Source: a virus. From it: 35,943 nucleotides of DNA. Positions 15,387-22,734 of this stretch are shown here, piece by piece (positions within the stretch are counted from its first letter, which is position 1; every line of letters starts with the position of its first letter). The stretch is taken from the IMG/VR virus record IMGVR_UViG_3300032304_000611, positions 1 through 35,943 of that record; one strand, written 5' to 3'. The notes beneath the pieces were generated by a model, which was not told where the DNA came from, made no database searches, and worked only from the letters and a program-made list of their open reading frames with translations. Made by a program: the position numbers and the translations under genes.

Positions 15387-15866
15387 CTAATCTAATTTGT
15401 TCAAAGATTTTCTAATTGACTCATAAGAGTCAATGCAGGCATTTAGTTGCCTGATGGCCTGGTCGCCCCGGCTGGTGAGATCGATAAGAGATTGAGCAGT
15501 TCTTGGGTCAAGCTCGGCTCTTGTTTCTGTATCTCCAACGGGAGCGGGGGAATCTGCGGTGGCTGGTACGGGGCAGGAGGTTTGGACAGGGATGAACAAC
15601 CGACGCTCGCCAGAGGCAATATCAGTACGCAGCTTATCTTCTTTAGCTTTTGCAACATTGTTGGCTTTCCTCAAAGTTTGGGCGTATGTTTGAGCAACCT
15701 CACCCATACGTTGTTCTGTTTCCCGTGCCTGTTGGTTTAAACGGGAAATCTCAATCTGCTGACGCTCATACTCATTTTGCTCACCACTGTAATACCCAGC
15801 GCCAAAACTGCCAAGTAGGGCAAGTACAACGCCAAGAAGAATCCAAGGATTAAGTAGGCTTAGCAT
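15387..15866 (-). CDS. Rz: Inner-membrane spanin, Rz-like
   Basis: This 159-residue protein has one N-terminal membrane helix (about residues 8-26, ILLGVVLALLGSFGAGYY), then a long charged coiled coil in the periplasm (30-85, EISRLNQQARETEQRMGEVA). The C-terminal part has Cys at 98 and 143. This is the topology of lambda Rz, which joins an outer-membrane lipoprotein to fuse the two membranes in the last step of lysis. A lipoprotein gene of Rz1 type lies wholly inside it in another frame, which strongly supports the call. It overlaps the end of the upstream two-helix membrane protein gene by 17 bases. Sequence similarity in this family is low, so the call rests on topology and arrangement. Confidence 0.82.
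   Translation of the reverse strand: MLSLLNPWILLGVVLALLGSFGAGYYSGEQNEYERQQIEISRLNQQARETEQRMGEVAQTYAQTLRKANNVAKAKEDKLRTDIASGERRLFIPVQTSCPVPATADSPAPVGDTETRAELDPRTAQSLIDLTSRGDQAIRQLNACIDSYESIRKSLNKLD
15443..15658 (-). CDS. Rz1: Outer-membrane spanin lipoprotein, Rz1-like, nested in Rz
   Basis: This 71-residue reading frame lies entirely within the Rz-like gene, in a different frame. It begins MLQKLKKISCVLILPLASVGC, read as two pieces: a basic start then a short hydrophobic stretch ending at Cys21, a lipobox-like site (S-V-G-C; the -3 residue is Ser rather than the usual Leu or Val). Right after it comes the Pro-rich segment SSLSKPPAPYQPPQIPPLPL, typical of Rz1. It has its own ribosome site (GAGGA, 9 bases before the ATG). 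After lipid attachment it should sit in the outer membrane and bind the Rz coiled coil. Confidence 0.82.
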   Translation of the reverse strand: MLQKLKKISCVLILPLASVGCSSLSKPPAPYQPPQIPPLPLEIQKQEPSLTQELLNLLSISPAGATRPSGN

Positions 15867-16119
15867 CGTCTGCTTTCATCATGGCATCGGTCTTGTCTTT
15901 GCTTGACTTACTTGAACCGTAAAAGAACGAAATAATGGTAGCAACTGCCGTGCCCAGCAAGAAGCCCAAAATAATGTTGGCAAAGTCTCTGCCGCCCTCG
16001 GGCAACAAAATGAACGTTACGCAAAAGAAGTACAAGACTGAAGCCAATGCCCAAAACCAGGCATAGTAGTAAATGAAGTGCTTGGCGGTTTTGTCATTTG
16101 GGTCTATCGGCGCTTGCAT
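15850..16119 (-). CDS. Two-helix membrane protein, holin candidate (89 aa)
   Basis: The ATG at 16119 is preceded by AAGGA about 8 bases upstream, so the longer upstream extension is not used. Two membrane helices are clear: about residues 16-38 (YYAWFWALASVLYFFCVTFI) and 46-67 (FANIILGFLLGTAVATIISF), followed by a polar, Lys-rich tail of about 20 residues. Size, two helices and charged C-terminus match class II holins, which make the inner-membrane lesion that lets the endolysin out. It lies between another small membrane protein and the spanins. Holins share little sequence, so this is an inference from topology and place. Confidence 0.7.
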   Translation of the reverse strand: MQAPIDPNDKTAKHFIYYYAWFWALASVLYFFCVTFILLPEGGRDFANIILGFLLGTAVATIISFFYGSSKSSKDKTDAMMKADDAKPT

Positions 16120-16393
16120 CTCTTTTTTCCTTTTCAAGTTCTCTACGCAGTTTTTCCATCTTTTCAATCTGCACTTTGGCTTCATGCTTGGCCTCAAGGA
16201 CATCCAAATACAACATACCCAATAAGGGTAGGAGCATACCCACAAGCACACAAGCGGCGATCCAACCCACAACTATCTCCCAATCCTGCTCAAGAGGCCG
16301 AGGAGCAACCACATATATAGGAGGAATAGGAAAGTCGCCAGCAGGTATGCTTGCCTTTCGTTTAAAAGACGTTGCCTTTCCTTGCGTTGCCAT
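16094..16393 (-). CDS. Single-helix membrane protein with coiled-coil tail (99 aa)
   Basis: Residues 1-40 are a basic, Pro-containing leader (FPIPPIYVVAPRPLEQDWE), about 41-63 form one membrane helix (VVGWIAACVLVGMLLPLLGM), and about 66-99 form a highly charged coiled coil (KVQIEKMEKLRRELEKEKRD). It overlaps the end of the 222-residue gene by 121 bases and the start of the holin candidate by 26. It could be a holin partner, an antiholin, or a spanin-like accessory protein. No strong ribosome site is seen before the ATG at 16393, so translation may be coupled to the overlapping upstream gene. Confidence 0.7.
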   Translation of the reverse strand: MATQGKATSFKRKASIPAGDFPIPPIYVVAPRPLEQDWEIVVGWIAACVLVGMLLPLLGMLYLDVLEAKHEAKVQIEKMEKLRRELEKEKRDASADRPK

Positions 16394-16941
16394 GACTCAT
16401 CATCCCGTTTCTTCCTTGCCCTGTCCTGCTCTATCTTGATGACATCTCGCATATCAAACACTTTGGAATACAAAGCTCCCATCTCTTTAGGAGCACCGTA
16501 CACCATCGCCTCTCTTATCTCCGTTTCCAACAGCGCCATCTGGTCTTGAGCCATAACCCGCTTTAGGGCGGCTTCCATCAGGTTAGCGTCGGGGTCGTAG
16601 ACAGTTTTACTCTTCTCTTCCTCTTCCCTTATGTGTTCAGCAAGCTGCTCTTGTAGCTTAAAGAACGTCGAAAGCTGAGTAACAATGTCTGCCATGACTT
16701 GGGTTTCGTCAACGGCAACGTAGGCTTCCTTCTTTTTCGCCACAGGCTTGGGGTTTGCGGTGGGCGCTGTTCCGAAGAGCTTTGCCCAGAATCCTCTGAC
16801 TGCTTTGACATCTGATGCAACCTCATCAACAGTCTTTTTGATCTCCATGAAAGACGTTTTAGCGTCTTTATAGAGTTTGCACCCTTGCTTAATAGCGGCA
16901 ACGCAGGCGTTAGCTGCAAAGAGGATGCTAAGAGGATCCAC
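16273..16941 (-). CDS. Membrane-anchored coiled-coil protein of the lysis region (222 aa)
   Basis: A GTG at 16941 is the only start that keeps the N-terminal DPLSILFAANACVAAIKQG helix; it falls directly after the TAA of the upstream gene (TAATGTG). Residues 1-50 are a helical segment with KTVDEVASDVKAVRGFWAK, followed by a Pro/Lys linker, then a long charged helix (about 80-195), and a C-terminal membrane helix (about 199-218, LLATFLFLLYMWLLLGLL). Proteins of this shape are common near phage lysis genes but I know no assigned function. An ATG two bases earlier opens a different frame that gives no plausible protein. Only its weak AGAAG site argues against the GTG start. Confidence 0.7.
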   Translation of the reverse strand: MDPLSILFAANACVAAIKQGCKLYKDAKTSFMEIKKTVDEVASDVKAVRGFWAKLFGTAPTANPKPVAKKKEAYVAVDETQVMADIVTQLSTFFKLQEQLAEHIREEEEKSKTVYDPDANLMEAALKRVMAQDQMALLETEIREAMVYGAPKEMGALYSKVFDMRDVIKIEQDRARKKRDDESWQRKERQRLLNERQAYLLATFLFLLYMWLLLGLLSRIGR

Positions 16942-16942
16942 A

Positions 16943-17191
16943 TTAGACTTCTGCCATTACATCCGCAGTGATGCAGGCAGTTGAGTTCTCCCGGTCAATA
17001 GACAGGAATCCTTGACAGACAATGTTGTAGTCTTGTCCGTTAGCGTCTTTTTCGCTTTTGATCGGCACGGTGATGTCCAAGTTCTTGAACAGGTACTCTT
17101 TACCGTTTTCAAAGACGCGCCAGACGTGATCCATAGACCCACGACCTGCTTGGCCACGAGACTTGTTGAACCGAATCTGGTACGTGTTCAT
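16943..17191 (-). CDS. Conserved small phage protein (82 aa), function unknown
   Basis: The sequence is globular with alternating beta-type pattern: MNTYQIRFNKSRGQAGRGS, then DHVWRVFENGKEYLFKNLD and GFLSIDRENSTACITADV. It starts with an ATGA overlap on the stop of the oxygenase gene, so the two are translated in tandem. No membrane helix or metal motif is seen. The tight coupling hints at a role linked with the oxygenase, for example as a partner protein, but this is inference from gene order only. Confidence 0.78.
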   Translation of the reverse strand: MNTYQIRFNKSRGQAGRGSMDHVWRVFENGKEYLFKNLDITVPIKSEKDANGQDYNIVCQGFLSIDRENSTACITADVMAEV

Positions 17192-17898
17192 ACGATTTCA
17201 GCCGCTGGCATTGGGCAGGTTTGTGGTTGTGAGATCACGGTCAAGTTAAAGTGCACAAACTTAATTGGCTTGTCTGCCGCATGGCGGGTAAATGAATGAG
17301 ACAGCCATGAGTTAGCAAAGATCATCATGCCGGGTTTGGGTGTAAAGTTAATCATCTTGCTTGCAGGAGTCGCCATATTCATGTCTTGCTCAGGCAAGTC
17401 AATCTGCACCTTGGCAGCACGTGGGTCGTGGAAACAAACACGAGAGCCGTCTTCTGGTGTCTCAAGGAAGTAAAAGCCCACAATCTGTGAGCCAAACCCG
17501 TGAACGTGCGCGTCCATTGCAGAGTGTTTATGGTGCTCTTGTGTCCACATCTCTGTGAACTGCACCGCCTTGTCTTGCATGGCATAGCCCTGCTCATTAA
17601 GGATGTTCCAAGCAGTAGCGCCAACAAACTCAGAAAACCCCGCCATGCGTGGGTCACCAAAGTAATTACCCGTCATGTAGACAGGATAGATCTCATTAAG
17701 AGATTGCGTCTTGCGGGCTTCGGCCAAACCTTCTTCAGAGACCGTGTTTACGGCCTCCAAGAAGTCAGGGCGCTCAATAATGTAGATTGGGCATGGGAAG
17801 TGATATGCAACTTGAAGCTGCGTTTGCAGTACGACTTCAGCTACCGACTCAGCAGCTTTGCATACTTTTTGTTTTGGCTTCTTTGTTACTTTGCTCAT
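17188..17898 (-). CDS. 2-oxoglutarate/Fe(II)-dependent oxygenase
   Basis: This 236-residue protein resembles the phage 2OG-Fe(II) oxygenase group best known from marine phages. Visible signs are H131-x-H133 in DAHVHGFGSQIVGFYFLE, HDPR at 157-160, and near the end GMMIFANSWLSHSFTRH with H201 and R205, giving the distal iron ligand and the likely 2-oxoglutarate-binding Arg, followed by IKFVHFNLTV. Such enzymes hydroxylate or otherwise oxidise a substrate using O2 and 2-oxoglutarate. The start at 17898 forms ATGA with the upstream stop; six more upstream codons are possible but lack a ribosome site. Its place right after the glycine-rich adhesins and their probable chaperone suggests a fibre protein as substrate, which is a hypothesis. 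Confidence 0.85.
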   Translation of the reverse strand: MSKVTKKPKQKVCKAAESVAEVVLQTQLQVAYHFPCPIYIIERPDFLEAVNTVSEEGLAEARKTQSLNEIYPVYMTGNYFGDPRMAGFSEFVGATAWNILNEQGYAMQDKAVQFTEMWTQEHHKHSAMDAHVHGFGSQIVGFYFLETPEDGSRVCFHDPRAAKVQIDLPEQDMNMATPASKMINFTPKPGMMIFANSWLSHSFTRHAADKPIKFVHFNLTVISQPQTCPMPAAEIV

Positions 17899-18383
17899 AC
17901 GGCAACCCACTGCCAAGCGATGAAGTCAAACTTGTATTCGCCTTCTGGGCGCACTGGAGTATCTTTCCAGTTGGCATCTGCGCCGCACCAGAAAGTCATG
18001 ATGCGCTGATCCAGCTTGGCTTGGTCTGGCTCAGGGCGTGGAATTGGAGGAACCATTGTGTTAGTAGCCTCGTCCAAAGTCCATGCAGACCAGTTTTCGG
18101 CTTGTGGACGGCTGTTAAATGCGTCACGAACAGCTTGCTGAACCGCAGCCTTTTCTTCCGCAGTCATTTCACGCACTGTCCACACGTCAGTCCAAACACC
18201 ATCTACTTTGGTGTAGACAGGTTTATCAGAGTCCATTGTTTGATAAACGCCGGGCACAGGGCGCTCAACACGCTTAAAAGGTTCCCAGTGTGCTGGGACT
18301 GCACCAAACGCTTGAATGAGGTTGTCCTCAAACGCAGGATGATTCTTAGTTACGCCGTTTTCTGTTTCGATATAGAGATTCAT
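17895..18383 (-). CDS. Probable tail fibre assembly / chaperone-like protein (162 aa)
   Basis: The N-terminus (MNLYIETENGVTKNHPAFED) is followed by VWTVREMTAEEKAAVQQAVR, and the C-terminus has EGEYKFDFIAWQWVAV. The ending with a Trp-rich beta strand and the mid-protein EMTAEEKAA motif are typical of small proteins encoded just after phage tail fibres, many annotated as fibre assembly proteins. It follows three adhesin paralogues and has a good AGGAG site. I therefore infer that it helps fold or attach the adhesins. It contains no membrane helix. The alternative is a virion protein of unknown role. Confidence 0.72.
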   Translation of the reverse strand: MNLYIETENGVTKNHPAFEDNLIQAFGAVPAHWEPFKRVERPVPGVYQTMDSDKPVYTKVDGVWTDVWTVREMTAEEKAAVQQAVRDAFNSRPQAENWSAWTLDEATNTMVPPIPRPEPDQAKLDQRIMTFWCGADANWKDTPVRPEGEYKFDFIAWQWVAV

Positions 18384-18396
18384 TTGTTACTCCTGA

Positions 18397-19602
18397 TTAA
18401 AGATTGCCAGTGTTTGTTGATGGGAAACTGCGTGTTGTACCGGGCCAGATGATACGGACAGCACCGTTACCGCCAGTACCGCCACTAGAACCACATAAAT
18501 TACCGCCACCGCCGCCACCGCCATATGCGCCACCAGTGCCGCCATTTGAACTAGCGTCATAAACAGTGCCGTTTGCGCCGCCACTACCGCCTCTACCATA
18601 TGTACAAGCCTTGGTATTAAAAGTTCCGCCAGCGCCGCCACAGCTTTGACCTAATAAGCCTACGCCACCGCCACCTGAAGCACCGGGATTGCCACCACCT
18701 ACAGTTGACCCCGTACCGCCTCCACCGCCTGAACCGCTTGAGCCACCATTTGTGTTGTTATAAAAACCAGCACCTCCCGCATGGCTATAACCTCCAGCGC
18801 CTCCGCCTCCGCCGCCAGTATTACTTCCACTAAAATTCCATCCACCAGCGCCACCATTACCGCCGCCATCGCCCGTGAAAGTTCCACCGCTTGCAGTAGC
18901 AGTTGGAAATTGTGTTCCATTTATGCCTTCGCCACCTTTAACCACGGCAGTAGAAACAAAATAAGAATCGCTGGCAAAATTGCCTTGCGGCCCTACTTGA
19001 ACTGCATAAGAATTACCGGGTATTACAGTGTAATTATTTTTATATCCTAGCCCACCACCACCGCCACCCCCGCCAGTTCCGCAGGGATTGCCGCATTTAC
19101 CTCTCCCACCACCACCAACAGCAACAACAGATACAGAAGTAACCCCGCTTGGAGCAACCCAAGAGAAAGTACCCGCAGTTGTAAAGGCTTGCTGGCCAGT
19201 AACCACAGTTGGTGTGATGCTGTTTGAAGCCGCGCTTGATGGGCCAGTGCCACCGGGTGTTGCGCCAGCCACAGAAAACGTATAAGCAGTATTAACAGTC
19301 AAACCTGCAACGCTAATAGGCGAAGCGCCTGTTCCAGTTAAACCACCGGGGCTAGAAGTAGCCGTATATGTAACCGCTCCAGTACCAGCATCAGTAGGCG
19401 CTGTGTATGGCACTGATGCCGTTGTACTTCCAGAAGCTATTGTTGCTGTCCCAATCGTAGGAGCGCCGGGGCTTCTAGGCCAGATGCCTTGCTTAACGTA
19501 ATTCTGTGCTTGGTCAAGCGTCCAGATACCCTTTGCTGTCGAAGTTGTTGGGGCCGTTGGGTTCTTGGTGATGATGCCACCGGGGTATTGTTTGATACTC
19601 AT
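18397..19602 (-). CDS. Glycine-rich adhesin/tail fibre protein, paralogue C (401 aa)
   Basis: The N-terminal ~45 residues (KGIWTLDQAQNYVKQGIWPR) are a probable anchor. Residues about 46-135 are one fibronectin type III domain (APTIGTATIASGSTTASVPY, ending SSAASNSITPT). After a conserved link (FSWVAPSGVTSVSVVAVGGG) the remaining ~230 residues are more than one third Gly, in runs such as GGGGGGGGLGY, and the protein ends GAVRIIWPGTTRSFPSTNTG. Gly-rich tips of this kind are known as receptor-binding adhesins in some phages, where they can form packed polyglycine II helices. It is the last of three tandem paralogues. Frame is open throughout; the opposite-strand and shifted frames here are artefacts of the GGN repeats. 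Confidence 0.85.
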   Translation of the reverse strand: MSIKQYPGGIITKNPTAPTTSTAKGIWTLDQAQNYVKQGIWPRSPGAPTIGTATIASGSTTASVPYTAPTDAGTGAVTYTATSSPGGLTGTGASPISVAGLTVNTAYTFSVAGATPGGTGPSSAASNSITPTVVTGQQAFTTAGTFSWVAPSGVTSVSVVAVGGGGRGKCGNPCGTGGGGGGGGLGYKNNYTVIPGNSYAVQVGPQGNFASDSYFVSTAVVKGGEGINGTQFPTATASGGTFTGDGGGNGGAGGWNFSGSNTGGGGGGAGGYSHAGGAGFYNNTNGGSSGSGGGGGTGSTVGGGNPGASGGGGVGLLGQSCGGAGGTFNTKACTYGRGGSGGANGTVYDASSNGGTGGAYGGGGGGGNLCGSSGGTGGNGAVRIIWPGTTRSFPSTNTGNL

Positions 19603-19605
19603 GAA

Positions 19606-20778
19606 TTAAGGCCCTACGCAAGTTGAAGGGAAAGCCGGTGTTCCACGGCTTCCACCAGCCCAGACAATACGGACTGCGCCGCCAGCACCAGCGCGGAAAA
19701 CATAAGTAACGCATTGAAATCCACAGCAAAAGTAGTTAAATCCCCTAGCGCCTGCGCCACCACCACCACCGAAATTACCACCAATACCGGGGTTACACCA
19801 GTTTGTTGTTGTTGCACCGGCTGTTCCACTACTGCCGCCACCTCCACCGCCACCAGCAGCCCCAGCGCCGCCAGTACCGGCAGCACCATTAGAGCCTTGT
19901 CCATAAACTCCGGTTCCACCACCAGCACCCCAGCGGGTTTGACGACATGTAGTGCCATTTGTAGTTGAGCCAGAGCCACCGCCACCACCGCCACCACCGG
20001 AACCCGCAAAACCACCGCAGCTACCTGCACCGCCGGGACCACCAGCACCACCAGCACCAGAATAGCCGCCAGCGCCTCCTGCACCTCTACTCCCCCGTAA
20101 GCCGCCGTTTCCACCACCAGCACCAGCAAATTGTCCGCCAGTAATACCACCATTACTGCCACCGCCATAACCTGCAACGGAGCCAATACTAGTAGCGCAG
20201 CTAGTTCCGCCAATACCGTTTACTATTCCACCAGCGCCTACAGTGATGTTGTATGAAGTACCGGGGGTAACTGACATACCATTGCGCCAACCCAACCCAC
20301 CACCACTAGCGTAACAGCCAAACCCGCTTCCGCCACCGCCACCAATAGCTACTACAGCAACAGAAGTTACACCAGTAGGAGCAACCCATGTGAATGGGCC
20401 GGGGGTTGTGAACGTTGCACAAGTTTGCACAGTAGCTGTAATGCTGTTACTTGCCGCGCTCAACGCGCCATACCCATTAGCATTTGTTGCTTGAGCTTTA
20501 AATGTGTAAGACGTTCCGGAAGTCAAACCAGACACTACAACAGGAGAAGATGCGCCTGTATTTGAAAGGCATCCGGGGGTAGAGATAACACGATAACCTG
20601 TGATGCCCCCAGCAGGGTACCCGGTACAAGCAGGGGCGGTAAATGTCACTGAAGCACAGTTGTTTATACCAGCCGTAGCCGTACCAATCGTAGGCGCACC
20701 GGGCGTTGCTGGCCATGTGCTTGCACCCTTTGCTTGCATCTGCTGGGTGACTGTCCAGATTCCTGAGAAATTAGGCAT
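19606..20778 (-). CDS. Glycine-rich adhesin/tail fibre protein, paralogue B (390 aa)
   Basis: The ATG at 20778 overlaps the stop of paralogue A by one base (TAATG), which decides the start over an upstream TTG. Architecture matches its neighbours: short anchor (FSGIWTVTQQMQ, then WPATPGAPTIGTATA), fibronectin III domain (about residues 20-115), link (FTWVAPTGVTSVAVVAIGGG) and a ~240-residue Gly-rich part with GGGGGGGGSGSTTNG, ending GAVRIVWAGGSRGTPAFPST. It carries more Cys than the others (for example NCASV, PACTG, CFYFCCGF-like pairs near the end), which could give disulfides outside the cell. Probably recognises host surface structures. Confidence 0.85.
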   Translation of the reverse strand: MPNFSGIWTVTQQMQAKGASTWPATPGAPTIGTATAGINNCASVTFTAPACTGYPAGGITGYRVISTPGCLSNTGASSPVVVSGLTSGTSYTFKAQATNANGYGALSAASNSITATVQTCATFTTPGPFTWVAPTGVTSVAVVAIGGGGGSGFGCYASGGGLGWRNGMSVTPGTSYNITVGAGGIVNGIGGTSCATSIGSVAGYGGGSNGGITGGQFAGAGGGNGGLRGSRGAGGAGGYSGAGGAGGPGGAGSCGGFAGSGGGGGGGGSGSTTNGTTCRQTRWGAGGGTGVYGQGSNGAAGTGGAGAAGGGGGGGSSGTAGATTTNWCNPGIGGNFGGGGGAGARGFNYFCCGFQCVTYVFRAGAGGAVRIVWAGGSRGTPAFPSTCVGP

Positions 20779-21710
20779 TAGAGATTCCCCGTACAAGTTG
20801 ATGGGAATGAGCGTGTGTTACCGGGCCAGATTATGCGGACTGCACCGCTTGCGCCGTTAAGACCTGAGGCTACGCCGCCACCGCCATATACACCGCCGTT
20901 AACCGCACCGCCATTAGTGCCACCAGAACCGCCGCCGCCGCTTACTGCACCGTTAGTCCCTTGGCCTAATAGCCCAACGCCACCTCCACCAACGCAATTG
21001 CCACCACCAGCGCCACCACCACCAGCGCCATTTTGGGGCGCAGAACCGCAAATGCTTCCATTGCCGCCGTTACCAGCGTAACCTCCAGCACCGCCGCCAC
21101 CTTCGCCACCTTGACCCCCATTACCTCCGCCGTCGCCTAGTCTAGCAGCGCCCGTAGCAGCGCGGACTGTTGATGTATTTATAAAATATGAGAAGTTTGA
21201 AGCATCACCAATCACTACGCAATAGGAACTACCCGGAGTTACTGAAATATTATTTTTATACGCTAACGCACCGCCGACAATACTTGCAGTACCAACAACC
21301 ACTACAGAGACGGAAGTGACCCCAGTTGGTGCAACCCATGAATATGATGTACTTTTGCCTGTATACACCTGTTGTCCAGCAATCGGTGGAGTTACGCTAT
21401 TTGATGCCGCGCTTGGGTAGCTTGGGCCGAACGCATTTGTGGCAATAACCCTGAAGGTGTAAGCTGTGCCAGCAGTTAAACCAGAAACAACCAAGGGCGA
21501 AGACGCGCCTGTTGCACTGTTAGTTCCAGTGGTATTGCAGTACGCCCTATAAGAAGAAATGGCTCCACCACCAACACACGCTGGTGCAGTAAAGGCCACA
21601 GACACGGAAGTCCCGCTGGCAGCCGTAGCAGTGCCAATAGTCGGCGCGTTAGCGACCTTCAGGGCGTTGTACCCCGATAAAACAATACCAGCTTGATAGC
21701 GCGAACTCAT
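20778..21710 (-). CDS. Glycine-rich adhesin/tail fibre protein, paralogue A (310 aa)
   Basis: This is the first and shortest of the three. It begins MSSRYQAGIVLSGYNALKVA, then a fibronectin III domain (about residues 20-108, APTIGTATAASGTSVSVAFT), the link YSWVAPTGVTSVSVVVVGT and a ~150-residue Gly-rich region, ending GAVRIIWPGNTRSFPSTCTG. A good AAGGGG ribosome site overlaps the upstream stop. The N-terminus differs from paralogues B and C, while the link and the C-terminal motif are nearly the same, so the differing parts may set different attachment points or receptors. Confidence 0.85.
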   Translation of the reverse strand: MSSRYQAGIVLSGYNALKVANAPTIGTATAASGTSVSVAFTAPACVGGGAISSYRAYCNTTGTNSATGASSPLVVSGLTAGTAYTFRVIATNAFGPSYPSAASNSVTPPIAGQQVYTGKSTSYSWVAPTGVTSVSVVVVGTASIVGGALAYKNNISVTPGSSYCVVIGDASNFSYFINTSTVRAATGAARLGDGGGNGGQGGEGGGGAGGYAGNGGNGSICGSAPQNGAGGGGAGGGNCVGGGGVGLLGQGTNGAVSGGGGSGGTNGGAVNGGVYGGGGVASGLNGASGAVRIIWPGNTRSFPSTCTGNL

Positions 21711-21720
21711 GGGTTACCCC

Positions 21721-22116
21721 TTAACTTGCGATGGATTCGTAGCTGATTGTATAGGTCAAAGCACTACCTGTGCCAGACGTAACCGTGATTGAAGTGCCTT
21801 CCATCAAATAGATAGATGTAGTCTTATCAACCGCAATTAATGATGCATTAGCTGGAACAGACACTGCTGACACCACGGGGAAAGCCGTACCGCTTGAAGG
21901 TGTGCCGCCTTGAGCTACAGCGCCGTTGGTGTAGATTGACACTGTAGCGTTAGCCGCAGAACCCGTAGTGTTTGCCACCACAATCTGATTGATCTTAAAG
22001 ACCAGACCAGATGCTGCGGCGTTAGGTACAAGCACTACAGCGGCTGTACCGCCGGGAGTGAGGTACGTCGTAGTGCCAAGAATGGACGTGACGTTGACAA
22101 TATTTGGATTTGCCAT
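21721..22116 (-). CDS. Small beta-rich structural protein (131 aa)
   Basis: The composition is Ala/Thr/Val/Ser-rich with alternating strands and no charged helices: IVNVTSILGTTTYLTPGGTA, VFKINQIVVANTTG, SIYLMEGTSITVTSG, ending LTYTISYESIA. It resembles short virion-associated beta-sandwich proteins that accompany phage fibres. It lies between a fibre-type protein and the adhesin triplet, each with a TAAGG-type stop/ribosome-site junction. It may be a fibre connector or decoration element. No family is recognised with certainty. Confidence 0.75.
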   Translation of the reverse strand: MANPNIVNVTSILGTTTYLTPGGTAAVVLVPNAAASGLVFKINQIVVANTTGSAANATVSIYTNGAVAQGGTPSSGTAFPVVSAVSVPANASLIAVDKTTSIYLMEGTSITVTSGTGSALTYTISYESIAS

Positions 22117-22125
22117 GATGGTTCC

Positions 22126-22725
22126 TTATAGACCGAAAATGATTGAGAATGCGATTGATTGGCCTTTGTTGACACTGCCTCCACCACCAGATGGAACGGA
22201 GGATGCCCAGCCCGACCCAGTAGAAGTCAGCACATTACCAACAGCACCGGGGCTGGACAATCCTGTACCACCATTGACGGCAGGAAGAACGCCAGACACG
22301 TCCGTTGTCAACACCATTGGGTTACTGACAATCTTTACAAAATCAGATCCGTTCCACGCCACCAAGGCGCGAACACCAGAGGCAACTGTTACCCCAGTCG
22401 TTGGGCCAGAACCGCGAATAACAATAGAGCCAGTACCTGCGTTGATGACCAAGTACGCCTTACTTTGAGCCGGAGCAGTGATGTTGCGAGTGGTTGCACC
22501 GTTACTGGCTGTCCACAAGATGATCGCATTACGTGCTTGGTTAGCCGCGCCGTTGGTTGTGGAGAGGGTTACATCCACATTGGCAGAAAGTGTTGTTGTC
22601 CCCGCAATCGCTGAATCAATCAGGTTCGTAATGGCGTCGTTGACTGTTGTACCCCACGTACCTTGCAGGTCCCCTGTGGTCGGGAGAGCCAGACCAAGGA
22701 GAGGGGAGAAGTTCGTTACTGCCAT
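22126..22725 (-). CDS. Tail fibre-type protein (199 aa)
   Basis: The N-terminus (MAVTNFSPLLGLALPTTGDL, then GTWGTTVNDAITNLIDSAI) is a frequent start of phage fibre proteins from aquatic samples. The middle (about 45-130) is beta-rich with ARNAIILWTASNGATTRNI. The C-terminal half has VLPAVNGGTGLSSPGAVGN and VLTSTGSGWASSVPSGGG, the NGGTG linker motif seen in fibre and tail-spike proteins, and ends in a short hydrophobic segment. It has a strong AAGGAG site. Likely a structural part of the host-recognition apparatus, without a visible enzymatic domain. Confidence 0.8.
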   Translation of the reverse strand: MAVTNFSPLLGLALPTTGDLQGTWGTTVNDAITNLIDSAIAGTTTLSANVDVTLSTTNGAANQARNAIILWTASNGATTRNITAPAQSKAYLVINAGTGSIVIRGSGPTTGVTVASGVRALVAWNGSDFVKIVSNPMVLTTDVSGVLPAVNGGTGLSSPGAVGNVLTSTGSGWASSVPSGGGGSVNKGQSIAFSIIFGL

Positions 22726-22734
22726 GATGTCTCC

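Noticed and set aside
16120-16272. Upstream extension of the holin candidate to 140 residues
   Set aside because: The extension reads the neighbouring gene out of frame, gives an odd Trp/Cys-rich segment, and the internal ATG at 16119 has the ribosome site.
16629-16943. ATG-started frame of 104 codons overlapping the 222-residue gene
   Set aside because: Its translation has no protein-like pattern, while the GTG-started frame gives a clear helix, coiled coil and membrane segment.
18387-20213. Long hydrophobic Val/Ala/Leu-rich frames inside the adhesin genes, which at first look like membrane proteins
   Set aside because: They are shifted readings of GGN-rich Gly tracts; they lack ribosome sites and end at arbitrary points, while the adhesin frames show conserved domains.
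18440-21120. Dense short repeats resembling a CRISPR array or satellite
   Set aside because: The repeats are irregular GGN codon runs without a constant unit or spacer length, and lie within coding frames.
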